From: Aquisalimonas sp. | Lineage (GTDB): Bacteria > Pseudomonadota > Gammaproteobacteria > Nitrococcales > Aquisalimonadaceae | NCBI GenBank assembly: GCA_007127625.1 | Contig: SKYZ01000495.1 | Coordinates: 1 to 9,050 of the forward strand | DNA: 9,050 nucleotides | Direction: 5' to 3' | Shown: positions 1 through 6,646 of the stretch, in pieces | Layout of the letters: every line of letters starts with the position of its first letter | How positions within the stretch are numbered: position 1 is the first letter of the stretch | The notes under the pieces: model-generated | The model's input: only the letters and a program-made list of their open reading frames with translations | The model's database searches: none | Told to the model about the DNA's origin: nothing | Translations under genes and position numbers: made by a program

Positions 1-345
1 GAGTTCACCCACCAGGGCGCCCACGAACGGGCCCAGCAGAATGCCGGGGAGACCGAAGAACAGGCCCACGACCGCACCTGCCGCAGCACCGGCGACCGAT
101 CGGGGTGAAGCCCCGTAGCGCCGTGCCCCGAAGGCTCCCGCGGCGAAGTCCGCAAGCGATGCCAGCGCTGCCATGACCCCGAGTGCGACCAGGGTCACCG
201 CCCCGACATGAACGAACCCTTCCGCCCAGGCGGCCACCCACAGCCCGGCGAACAGCAATAGCGGCCCGGGCAGCGGCGGCAGCACCAGCCCGACCAGGCC
301 GGCACCAATGAGCACGCTCGCGAGCAGCCAGAGCAGAACGGTCAT
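1..345 (-). CDS. DUF456-family membrane protein, C-terminus beyond the left edge
   Basis: The minus frame is open from an ATG at 345 to the left edge, giving 115 residues with no stop. The translation is strongly hydrophobic and rich in Gly, Ala and Leu. It begins MTVLLWLLASVLIGAGLVGL, continues with LPPLPGPLLLF, and later has GLFFGLPGILLGPFVGALVGE. The LP.LPGP.L motif near residue 25 and the GLPG..LGPF.GA repeat near residue 100 are the hallmarks I know for DUF456 (PF04306), a family of small multi-helix inner-membrane proteins of unknown function. The ATG overlaps the TGA of the upstream remnant ORF as ATGA, which suggests translational coupling. An in-frame ATG at 381 would add 12 polar residues. 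I prefer 345 because the family starts directly with a membrane helix, but neither start has a clear Shine-Dalgarno sequence. The family call is from remembered motifs. Confidence 0.75.
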   Translation of the reverse strand, partial: MTVLLWLLASVLIGAGLVGLVLPPLPGPLLLFAGLWVAAWAEGFVHVGAVTLVALGVMAALASLADFAAGAFGARRYGASPRSVAGAAAGAVVGLFFGLPGILLGPFVGALVGEL

Positions 346-491
346 GAGCCGTGACGCGGCGCTCCGCGGTGGGCCCGCCATCGAGCCAGGACTGGAAAAA
401 CATTCTGCCCGGGGTCCGCCGCGGGTTCCGGTTTGTCAACCCGTCGCAGGTGCTGGATGCCCCAGTCGTCCTGAATCTCCCAAGCGCGCAC
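342..491 (-). pseudogene. Truncated zinc-type alcohol dehydrogenase / quinone reductase N-terminus (49-codon remnant)
   Basis: The minus-strand ORF starts at GTG (489-491) with an AAGGAG ribosome binding site nine bases upstream and stops at TGA (342-344). Residues 2-29 (RAWEIQDDWG, then RVDKPEPAADPGQ) match the conserved start of zinc-dependent alcohol dehydrogenases and quinone oxidoreductases of the MDR superfamily, which typically read M(K/R)AWEI...G...L...PEP.PGPGQVLV. After the PGQ (around base 405) the resemblance stops. A further 20 Arg-rich residues follow (NVFPVLARW...), ending at the stop that overlaps the next gene's ATG. The catalytic and Rossmann domains, some 300 residues, are missing. 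A deletion that joined the first ~87 bases of the gene to the DNA before the DUF456 gene would explain this. Because the start signal survives, the remnant may still be translated and may couple translation to DUF456. The family assignment rests on a short segment. Confidence 0.6.
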
Positions 492-500
492 GTGATGTTT

Positions 501-506
501 CTCCTT
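501..506 (-). promoter_or_regulatory. Ribosome binding site of the truncated dehydrogenase ORF
   Basis: The minus strand reads AAGGAG, a near-perfect Shine-Dalgarno sequence, nine bases before the GTG at 491. It decides the start of the 49-codon ORF, since the open frame extends further upstream to 629 without family-like sequence. Neither DUF456 start candidate (345 or 381) has a site of comparable quality. Confidence 0.6.
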
Positions 507-578
507 GGTTGGGTGGGACGACTGTAGCCGAAGTGAAGACGGTCTGCATATGACCTTCCGGCGGGGGTGGCCAACCTC

Positions 579-596
579 CTGCCGCGAGGGCGGCAG
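579..596. promoter_or_regulatory. Small GC-rich hairpin in the divergent leader region
   Basis: CTGCCG (579-584) and CGGCAG (591-596) form a perfect 6-bp inverted repeat around a 6-base loop. It lies between the divergent dehydrogenase remnant and the DAHP synthase, about 65 bases before the latter's start. It could be a structured leader or chance in GC-rich DNA. There is no T tract after it on either strand. Confidence 0.25.
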
Positions 597-660
597 TTCC
601 CGAAGGCCGTCCTGGCCGGGGAATAGCATTCCGCGACGGACTTACCGTATTCTCTGGGCC

Positions 661-1698
661 ATGCGAACCGACGACCTGCGAATTGCCCGCTCCCACCCTC
701 TCCTGACCCCGGCCATTCTGGCCGACGAGGTTCCGCTGACGGATACGGCCGCGGCATCGGTGACGGCGGCGCGGCAGACGCTCGAAGCGATTCTGGATGG
801 CCGCGATGCGCGTCCGTTCGTCGTCGTCGGGCCCTGTTCCATTCACGACACCGCGGCAGCGCTGGACTACGCGGAGCGCCTGAAACCGCTCGCCGATGAA
901 GTCGCCGATGCACTGTTTGTGGTCATGCGGGTGTACTTCGAGAAGCCCCGTACGGTCATGGGCTGGAAGGGACTGATCAATGACCCGGATCTCGACGGGT
1001 CGTTCCGGATCAACAAGGGCCTGCGTCAGGCACGCGGACTGCTGGCGGAGCTTGCAGACATGGGGCTGCCCGCCGGCACCGAGTTCCTGGACACCACCTT
1101 TGGCCAGTTCTACACGGACCTGGTCTCCTGGGGAGCCATCGGGGCACGCACCGTCGAGAGCCAGATTCACCGGGAACTCGGGTCCGGCCTGTCGATGCCT
1201 GTCGGCATGAAGAACCGCACCGACGGCAATGTTCAGGCTGCCGTCGATGCCATCCTGGCCGCGGGGCAGCGCCACCTGTTCCCCTCACTGACCAAGGAGG
1301 GGGCGCCGGCGATCATGGAGACCACCGGCAACCCGTACTGTCACCTGGTGCTCCGCGGGGGCGCGGAGACGGGTCCCAACCACGATGCCGAGAGCGTTGC
1401 CGAGGCGCTCGCCCTATTGCGCGCCGCCGGACTGCCGGAACACCTGATGATCGATTGCAGCCACGGCAACAGCCAGAAGGATCCCGCCCGGCAACCGGCC
1501 ATCATGGCAGACGCCGGGCGGCGCATTCGGCAAGGGCAGAGCACCATCAAGGGACTGATGATGGAGAGCCACCTGACCGCGGGAAAGCAGGAGCCCGACC
1601 GGCATCCCCTCACCTACGGCAAGAGCATTACCGACGCCTGTCTGGGCTTCGAGGACACCCGTGCGGCGCTGCTGCGCCTTGCAGAAGCAGTCGGCTGA
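661..1698 (+). CDS. aroG: 3-deoxy-7-phosphoheptulonate (DAHP) synthase, class I
   Basis: This cytosolic enzyme condenses phosphoenolpyruvate with erythrose 4-phosphate to DAHP, the first step of the shikimate pathway. The 345-residue protein is close in length to E. coli AroF/G/H (about 350). Visible motifs are GPCSIHD (57-63), EKPRTVMGWKG (94-104), WGAIGARTVESQ (157-168), KNRTDG (184-189), CSHGNS (266-271) and YGKSITDA (319-326). The metal ligands known from AroG map to C59, H268, E302 and D325. The EFLD...WGAIGART and YGKSITDACLGFEDT stretches resemble AroG more than AroF, but the isozyme name and the feedback amino acid are not certain. The segment facing the Phe pocket reads FGQF where AroG has TPQY. 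The ATG at 661 fits the family's N-terminus; the open frame runs upstream to 505 but that part has no family likeness. There is no strong Shine-Dalgarno sequence before 661. I see no TyrR or TrpR box, and no leader peptide rich in aromatic codons. Confidence 0.95.
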   Translation: MRTDDLRIARSHPLLTPAILADEVPLTDTAAASVTAARQTLEAILDGRDARPFVVVGPCSIHDTAAALDYAERLKPLADEVADALFVVMRVYFEKPRTVMGWKGLINDPDLDGSFRINKGLRQARGLLAELADMGLPAGTEFLDTTFGQFYTDLVSWGAIGARTVESQIHRELGSGLSMPVGMKNRTDGNVQAAVDAILAAGQRHLFPSLTKEGAPAIMETTGNPYCHLVLRGGAETGPNHDAESVAEALALLRAAGLPEHLMIDCSHGNSQKDPARQPAIMADAGRRIRQGQSTIKGLMMESHLTAGKQEPDRHPLTYGKSITDACLGFEDTRAALLRLAEAVG

Positions 1699-1712
1699 GG
1701 CAGCCTGGCCTT

Positions 1713-1799
1713 GTCATTGCGAGCGTAGCGAAGCAATCCACAGTCGCGGCGAGTGCCGGATTCACAAGATTGCTTCGTCGCTGCGCTCCTCGCAATGAC
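1713..1799. repeat. Dispersed palindromic repeat (VIASVAKQS / RHCEERSDEAI type)
   Basis: The left arm (1713-1738) runs from GTCATTGCGAG to AAGCAATC. The right arm (1768-1799) is its imperfect reverse complement, from GATTGCTTCG to CTCGCAATGAC, six bases longer through small insertions. The spacer is 29 bases. Translated, the element gives the tell-tale peptides VIASVAKQS on plus and RHCEERSDEAI on minus, which appear as spurious proteins in many unrelated bacterial genomes because this short MITE-like or REP-like element is so widespread. It encodes no protein itself. It fills the gap between the convergent DAHP synthase and beta-subunit genes, beginning 14 bases after one stop and ending 8 bases before the other. 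Transcripts from both sides would fold it into a long hairpin, so it may limit read-through, though there is no U tract. Only one copy is present in this window. Confidence 0.85.
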
Positions 1800-1807
1800 G
1801 ACGTGAT

Positions 1808-2857
1808 TCAGCGGCAGCCCGCCTGAAATTCCTCCAGAATCGCTTCCGCGTTCTCGTGCATGCCAATATCCACCAGGGACCGTGGCACCGTGCGGTTGTT
1901 GGCGTGGAGGTCGCTGCCTTCCTCTTCCAGGTAGAGCAGTCCGGTGACGATCTCCCGGGCTTCCCGGTGGCGTTCCAGGTACGCGATGGCTCCGGCGCGG
2001 TCGGTCGGGTCGTGGTCCACGTCGATCTTGCGCAGGACGATGGTGGAGCCGTCATGCAACTCCACGGGCATTGCCCGGCCCTTTTCGTACTCGGCACGGA
2101 TTTCTTCCCGGGGCGGGATGAAGTCCGCATGGATGGCGGGGTGAAAATACTCGCGGGTGTGGGCGTAGCTCTTTGTGCTGCCCTCGTGATCATTGAAGGC
2201 GACGCAGGGGCTGATGATGTCGATCATGGCAAACCCGCGATGGCGAAGCCCCGCCTGGATCAGGGGAACGAGCTGCTCCTTGTCGCCGGAGAACCCGCGG
2301 GCGACAAAGGTGCAGCCCAGTGATATCGCCGTCATGACCGGATCAATGGGTGGCTGCTCGTTGGCCTCGCCGCGCTTGGTGGTACTGCCGATGTCGGCGC
2401 TCGCCGAGAACTGCCCCTTGGTGAGGCCATAGACACCGTTGTTCTCGATCAGGTAGAGCATGTTCACGTTGCGCCGGATGGCGTGGGCGAACTGCCCGAA
2501 ACCGATGGACAGGGAGTCCCCGTCCCCGGAGACGCCGAGAAAGTGCAGCTCCCCGTTGGCCGCGTTGGCGCCCGTGGCAATCGACGGCATACGGCCGTGG
2601 AGGGCGTTGATGCCGTGGGCCTCGCGCAGAAAGTACGCCGGTGTCTTGGACGAGCAGCCGATCCCGCTCATCTTGGCCACGCGGTACGGCTCGATATCGA
2701 GTCCCCAGCACGCCTGGATCAGGGCCGCAGTGATGGAGTCATGGCCGCAGCCAGCACAGAGGGTGGACATGCCGCCTTCATAGTCGCGCACGGTGTATCC
2801 GAGCCCGTTGACCGGCAGCTCCGCGTGATGGACTTGCGGTTTCTTCATGAAGCTCAT
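1808..2857 (-). CDS. korB: 2-oxoacid:acceptor oxidoreductase, TPP-binding beta subunit
   Basis: This is the catalytic small subunit. It binds thiamine pyrophosphate and the proximal [4Fe-4S] cluster, and with the alpha subunit decarboxylates a 2-oxoacid to an acyl-CoA. It has 349 residues. The cluster ligands known from archaeal and bacterial homologues are all present: C34 and C37 in CAGCGH, C68 in GIGCSS and C218 in SPC. The TPP/Mg motif is GDGD (111-114) followed by IENNGVYGLTKGQ (137-149). The C-terminal third is longer than in the minimal (~290-residue) KorB. The ATG at 2857 overlaps the alpha-subunit stop as ATGA, with a purine-rich AGGAAGGCGAAGG upstream. A second ATG (2848) three codons on is also possible, and an upstream extension to 2977 lies wholly inside the alpha gene. 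The order and linkage with the alpha and FAD genes indicate one complex. 2-Oxoglutarate is the likeliest substrate by family resemblance, but pyruvate or branched-chain 2-oxoacids cannot be excluded. Confidence 0.92.
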   Translation of the reverse strand: MSFMKKPQVHHAELPVNGLGYTVRDYEGGMSTLCAGCGHDSITAALIQACWGLDIEPYRVAKMSGIGCSSKTPAYFLREAHGINALHGRMPSIATGANAANGELHFLGVSGDGDSLSIGFGQFAHAIRRNVNMLYLIENNGVYGLTKGQFSASADIGSTTKRGEANEQPPIDPVMTAISLGCTFVARGFSGDKEQLVPLIQAGLRHRGFAMIDIISPCVAFNDHEGSTKSYAHTREYFHPAIHADFIPPREEIRAEYEKGRAMPVELHDGSTIVLRKIDVDHDPTDRAGAIAYLERHREAREIVTGLLYLEEEGSDLHANNRTVPRSLVDIGMHENAEAILEEFQAGCR

Positions 2858-4695
2858 GATGCCTTCGCCTTCCTGAAGTGATCGAGCACCGCGGCCTCCA
2901 CATCCATCGAGGCAATCGGCAGGCCGTTGTAGTGGAGAACCGACACGAGCTTGTCCGCGTCCACCTCGAGTTCGCACAGCAGCATGCTCTTGAGCTGAGC
3001 GTCGCGATTCTGCTCGACCACGAAGACCGTGTCGTGCTCGTCGATGAAGCGCTGGACATCATCGCTGAAGGGAAAGGCCCGTACCCGGCAGTAATCGATC
3101 TCCGTGCCACCGGCCTTCATGTTCTGACGGGCTTCGCGGACCGCGGAATCCCCGGAGCCCACCGTCAGCATGCCGTACTTCACGGGCTGCGGTCGACGGC
3201 CGTCGGCGCTAAACGCCTTGCCGGCGTACTCGATGAGGGGCGCCGGCACATGTTCCCGGGCGGTCTCGAACTTCCGCCGCAGGCGGTCCATGACTTCCTG
3301 GTACTCGGCGGCATCCTCGGTGTAGGTGCCGTGCTTGGAGTGCCCGGATCCGCGGGTGAAGAACGCGCCCGCCGGATGCACGCCCGGCAAGGTCCGGAAC
3401 GGCACACCGTCATTGTCCGGGTCCATGTAGCGACGGAACGGCCCGGAGAGCCGCTCCAGGTCGTCCCGGCCCAGCACCTTGCCGCGATCGGGCCGGTAGC
3501 GCGGATCCCATTGCAGTTCAGGAACCATCCACTCGTTCATGCCGATATCCAGATCGGACACCAGGAATACGGGTGTCTGGAAGTGCTCGGCCAGGTCGAA
3601 CGCGCGCATGGAAAAGTGAAAGGCCTCCGCGGGATCCGCCGGGTACAGGCAGAGATGGCGGGTATCGCCGTGGCCGGCGTAGGCGCATTCCATCAAGTCG
3701 CTCTGCTGCGTGCGGGTGGGCATGCCGGTGGAGGGCCCGACCCGCTGGATGTCGAAGACCACGCCCGGGATCTCGGTGTAATACCCGAAGCTCAGGAACT
3801 CGTTCATGAGGCTGATGCCCGGTCCGGAGGTGGCAGTGAATGCACGGGCGCCCATCCAGCCGGCCCCCATCACCATCCCGCCCGCAGCCAGTTCGTCCTC
3901 GGCCTGCAGGAGCACGTACTCACGCTCGCCGTCCGCGGTGCGCCGGTACTTCTCGCAGAACCCCTTGAAGGCATCCATCACGCTGGTCGATGGCGTCAGC
4001 GGATACCAGGCGCCCACCGTGGCGCCAGCGAGCATGGCGCCCAGGGCAGCCGTGGTGTTGCCGTCCACGATGACGTGGCCGGCAGTCATGTCGGCGCGGC
4101 GCACGTGCATCGGCAGAGGACAGTCGTAGTGCTCCCGGACGTCATCGTAGCCGAGCTTCACCGCCTCCATGTTCGCCTTGACCAGCTCGGCCTTGCGGGC
4201 ACCGAAGGTCTCGGTCAGCAGTTGCTCGATAACGTCCAGATCAAGATCCAGCAGCGCCGCCAGGGCCCCGACGAAGGCAACGTTCTTCATCAGGATTCGG
4301 GTCCGCGCATCGACGAAGTGATGGTTCACCATGCGCGCAAGCGGAACGCCGATGACGTGGATATCGTCCCGGTCCAGCTCGCGGGTCCGGGGCCAGGTGC
4401 TGTCGTAGAGCAGATAGCCGCCGGGGGTGACCTCAGCGTGATCCTTGGCGAAGGTCTCCGCGTTCAGGGCGACCATGAAGTTCACTTCGCCGGAGCGGGT
4501 GAGATGACCCGGATCGGTGACGCGGATCTCGTACCAGGTGGGCAGGCCCTGGATGTTCGAGGGAAAATAGTTCTTCCCCATCACCGGCACGCCCATGCGG
4601 AAGATCGCCTTCATCAGAAGGGAGTTGGCGCTCGCCGAGCCAGTCCCGTTGACGGTGGCGATCTTGAGGGTGAAATCGTTGACGCGACCGGTCAT
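2854..4695 (-). CDS. korA: 2-oxoacid:acceptor oxidoreductase, fused gamma-alpha subunit
   Basis: This is the large subunit of a CoA-dependent 2-oxoacid oxidoreductase, 613 residues. Residues ~10-190 form the POR gamma domain (PF01558). They include NGTGSASAN (16-24) and FPSNIQGLPTWYEIRV (44-59). From ~205 follows the pyrimidine-binding alpha domain, with YPLTPST (231-237, the family's YPITPxx motif), QAEDE (264-268), TSGPG (289-293) and GPSTGMPT (320-327). The C-terminal transketolase-like domain II starts near 505 (KYGMLTVGSGDS). Gamma-alpha fusion is typical of KorA of the two-subunit 2-oxoglutarate:ferredoxin oxidoreductases. The ATG at 4695 shares one base with the stop of the preceding FAD subunit (TGATG) and has AGAGAGGG six bases upstream. 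The glycine loop reads GTGSAS rather than the usual GxGGQG. The subunit itself carries no ferredoxin cysteine cluster; those are in the FAD protein upstream. Substrate identity is inferred. Confidence 0.93.
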   Translation of the reverse strand: MTGRVNDFTLKIATVNGTGSASANSLLMKAIFRMGVPVMGKNYFPSNIQGLPTWYEIRVTDPGHLTRSGEVNFMVALNAETFAKDHAEVTPGGYLLYDSTWPRTRELDRDDIHVIGVPLARMVNHHFVDARTRILMKNVAFVGALAALLDLDLDVIEQLLTETFGARKAELVKANMEAVKLGYDDVREHYDCPLPMHVRRADMTAGHVIVDGNTTAALGAMLAGATVGAWYPLTPSTSVMDAFKGFCEKYRRTADGEREYVLLQAEDELAAGGMVMGAGWMGARAFTATSGPGISLMNEFLSFGYYTEIPGVVFDIQRVGPSTGMPTRTQQSDLMECAYAGHGDTRHLCLYPADPAEAFHFSMRAFDLAEHFQTPVFLVSDLDIGMNEWMVPELQWDPRYRPDRGKVLGRDDLERLSGPFRRYMDPDNDGVPFRTLPGVHPAGAFFTRGSGHSKHGTYTEDAAEYQEVMDRLRRKFETAREHVPAPLIEYAGKAFSADGRRPQPVKYGMLTVGSGDSAVREARQNMKAGGTEIDYCRVRAFPFSDDVQRFIDEHDTVFVVEQNRDAQLKSMLLCELEVDADKLVSVLHYNGLPIASMDVEAAVLDHFRKAKAS

Positions 4696-6515
4696 CAGGC
4701 CCTCTCTTTTCGCTCTGTGCGCGCGGCTTCCTCGTCCCTGGCCTGGGGAATGAAGATTTCAGCGCGTTTCATGTCCCAGGCAGCCGTGGGACAACGCTCC
4801 GCGCACAGCCCGCAATGGATGCACTGATCCTCGTCCTTGATCATCTGCCGCCCCGTCTGCGGCAGTTTCCCGGACACGTAGACGGCCTGTTCGGGATTCC
4901 TCGCCGGCACCTTGAGGCGTTGCCTGACGGACTCCTCGGGCTCGTCATCGCCGATGTGCAGCATGGTCAGGCACTGGGTCGGGCAGATGTCGATGCAGGC
5001 ATCGCACTCGATGCACTTCTGGTTGAAGAAGATGGTCTGGATGTCACAGTTCAGGCAGCGTTCGACTTCCGTGCGCCACTCGTCCTCTCCGAAGCCCAGT
5101 TCCACTTCGACATCGATGTTCTTGAAGCGGTTTTTCATGTCCACGTGCGGGACCAGCCGGCGCTCCTCCGGCGCGTACTGGTTGGAGTAACCCCACTCGT
5201 GCAGCCCCATCTTGGAGGTGTGCACGTCCACGGCGTTCGGCAGGCGATCGGTGACGTCCTCGCCATGCACGTGCTTGTGGATGGAGATGGCCGCCTCATG
5301 ACCATGGCGCACCGCCCAGATGATGTTCTCCGGGCCGAAGGCCGCATCACCGCCGAAGAACACTCCGGGGCGCGTGGACTGGTAGGTGACCCTGTCCACC
5401 ACCGGCATGTCACGCTCGTCGAACTCGATGCCGATGTCACGCTCGATCCAGGGGAATGCGCCGTCCTGGCCGATGGCGAGGATCACGTCGTCCGCGGGCA
5501 GGAAGATCTCGTCCACCACCCGGCTCTTCTGACGGCCCTCCTCCTGAAAGTACTCCAGCACCTCGAAGGTCATTCCCTTGAGCTTGCCGTTCTCCACCAC
5601 GAACGCCTTCGGGGAATGCTCCGTCATCACCTCCACACCCTCTTCCAGGGCGTCCTCGAGCTCCCACTCGGAGGCCTTGAGCTGGTCGACGGGCTTGCGC
5701 GCCATGACCCGTACGTCCGTGGCGCCCAGTCGCAGGGAAGTCCGGCAACAATCCATGGCGGTGTTGCCGGCACCGATAATGAGTACGCGCTCGCCGATGG
5801 ACTCCACGTGCTCGAAGGCCACCGACTGCAGCCAGTCGATGCCGATGTGCACGCGGCCTGACTCGCCCGCTTCATCCCGACCCGGGCATTGGAGGTCCTT
5901 GCCGCGGGGGGCGCCGGACCCCACGAAGACGGCATCGAACCCTTGTTCCAGCAGCCAGCCCATGGACTCGACCGGCGCACCGAGGCGCAGATCGACGCCC
6001 ATGTTCAGGATGTTGTCGATCTCTTCGTCCAGCACACCCGGGGGCAACCGGAAACGGGGGATATTCGAGCGCATCAGCCCGCCAGTGACGTCCAGCTTCT
6101 CGAAGATGGTCACGTCGTAGCCCAGCGGCATGAGGTCGTTGGCCACGGTCAGGGACGCGCAGCCCGCACCGATACAGGCCACCCGCTTGCCGTTTTTCTT
6201 CTCCGGCGCCGTCGGCAGACGCGCAGCAATGTCGTCCTTGAGGTCGTAGGTCACCCGCTTGAGGCGACAGATGGCCACGGGTTTCTGGTCGTCCACGCGA
6301 CCGCGGCGGCATGCCGGCTCACAAGGCCGGTCACAGACACGCCCGAGAATGCCCGGGAAGACGTTGGATGCCCGGTTGAGCATGTAGGCATCGGTGTAGC
6401 GTTCCTGGGCAATGAGCCGGATGTAGCCGGGAACATCGGTGTGCGCCGGGCAGGCCCACTGGCAATCGACAACCTTGTGGAAGTAGTCCGGATGGTACGT
6501 ATCGGTCGGCTTCAT
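4695..6515 (-). CDS. FAD-dependent NAD(P) oxidoreductase subunit, GltD-like with C-terminal 2x[4Fe-4S] ferredoxin
   Basis: This 606-residue flavoprotein is probably the electron-output subunit of the downstream 2-oxoacid oxidoreductase, passing electrons through its clusters and FAD to NAD(P)+ or in reverse. Residues ~10-90 are the Fe-S N-domain of the GltD / dihydropyrimidine dehydrogenase group (Fer4_20), with cysteines 18, 22, 61, 65 and 69. The FAD Rossmann motif is GAGCAS (116-121), with the acidic E139. The NAD(P) motif is GAGNTAMD (248-255), followed by R273-K274 where GltD homologues have the arginine pair that holds the NADPH phosphate. GGDAAFGPENII (388-399) is the second FAD contact. 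Then come RCLNC (C487, C490) and two [4Fe-4S] signatures, C501-x2-C504-x2-C507-x3-C511 and C565-x2-C568-x2-C571-x3-C575. It is first in the operon, with a weak GGGGCAG before the ATG. From memory, a 2-oxoglutarate:NADP+ oxidoreductase with such an extra FAD subunit was described in Azoarcus evansii. A role as a free ferredoxin:NADP reductase is the alternative. Confidence 0.9.
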   Translation of the reverse strand: MKPTDTYHPDYFHKVVDCQWACPAHTDVPGYIRLIAQERYTDAYMLNRASNVFPGILGRVCDRPCEPACRRGRVDDQKPVAICRLKRVTYDLKDDIAARLPTAPEKKNGKRVACIGAGCASLTVANDLMPLGYDVTIFEKLDVTGGLMRSNIPRFRLPPGVLDEEIDNILNMGVDLRLGAPVESMGWLLEQGFDAVFVGSGAPRGKDLQCPGRDEAGESGRVHIGIDWLQSVAFEHVESIGERVLIIGAGNTAMDCCRTSLRLGATDVRVMARKPVDQLKASEWELEDALEEGVEVMTEHSPKAFVVENGKLKGMTFEVLEYFQEEGRQKSRVVDEIFLPADDVILAIGQDGAFPWIERDIGIEFDERDMPVVDRVTYQSTRPGVFFGGDAAFGPENIIWAVRHGHEAAISIHKHVHGEDVTDRLPNAVDVHTSKMGLHEWGYSNQYAPEERRLVPHVDMKNRFKNIDVEVELGFGEDEWRTEVERCLNCDIQTIFFNQKCIECDACIDICPTQCLTMLHIGDDEPEESVRQRLKVPARNPEQAVYVSGKLPQTGRQMIKDEDQCIHCGLCAERCPTAAWDMKRAEIFIPQARDEEAARTERKERA

Positions 6516-6569
6516 ATCTTGCTGCCCCGCGAGGCCTTTGGATGCTGTGTCACACCCTTCGTTCCGTTC

Positions 6570-6598
6570 AAGCTATCCGGCCACGGTCCCCCGGTCAA
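6570..6598 (-). promoter_or_regulatory. Candidate sigma70 promoter of the three-gene oxidoreductase operon
   Basis: On the minus strand TTGACC (6598-6593, 5 of 6 to the -35 consensus) is followed by exactly 17 bases and then TAGCTT (6575-6570), which keeps the first, second and last bases of the -10 box. Transcription would start near 6563 and give a leader of roughly 48 bases to the ATG at 6515. The -35 is good and the -10 is weak, so an activator may be needed. It sits between the stop of the thioesterase gene and the FAD-subunit gene, where an operon promoter is expected. Confidence 0.4.
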
Positions 6599-6646
6599 CT
6601 AAGCCGGGAAGCGAGCATCCCCCGGAAGCGGCTGTCTTCCCCCCGT

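Noticed and set aside
648..653. TATTCT as a -10 box giving a leaderless DAHP synthase transcript
   Set aside because: No acceptable -35 hexamer lies 16-18 bases upstream.
505..660. 52-codon N-terminal extension of the DAHP synthase
   Set aside because: The extra residues do not resemble the family, whose N-terminus fits the ATG at 661.
5..913. 302-codon minus frame across the DUF456 and DAHP synthase region
   Set aside because: The Arg/Pro-rich translation has no motif and crosses two better-supported genes and their promoter region.
2858..2977. 40-codon upstream extension of the beta subunit
   Set aside because: It lies inside the alpha-subunit gene in another frame; the ATGA overlap and ribosome binding site favour 2857.
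2878..4827. 649-codon open frame on the plus strand, antisense to the alpha subunit
   Set aside because: It mirrors the codon phase of a clearly real gene in GC-rich DNA. Its translation is rich in His, Val, Gly and Arg with no family motif.
4815..5861. 348-codon plus-strand frame antisense to the FAD subunit
   Set aside because: It is a shadow frame with no motif, and the opposite strand carries unmistakable FAD and ferredoxin signatures.
6590..6640. Two weak 5-bp hairpins (6590-6608 and 6624-6640) after the thioesterase stop as terminators
   Set aside because: The stems are short, there is no T run, and the first overlaps the candidate promoter; chance in GC-rich DNA is likely.
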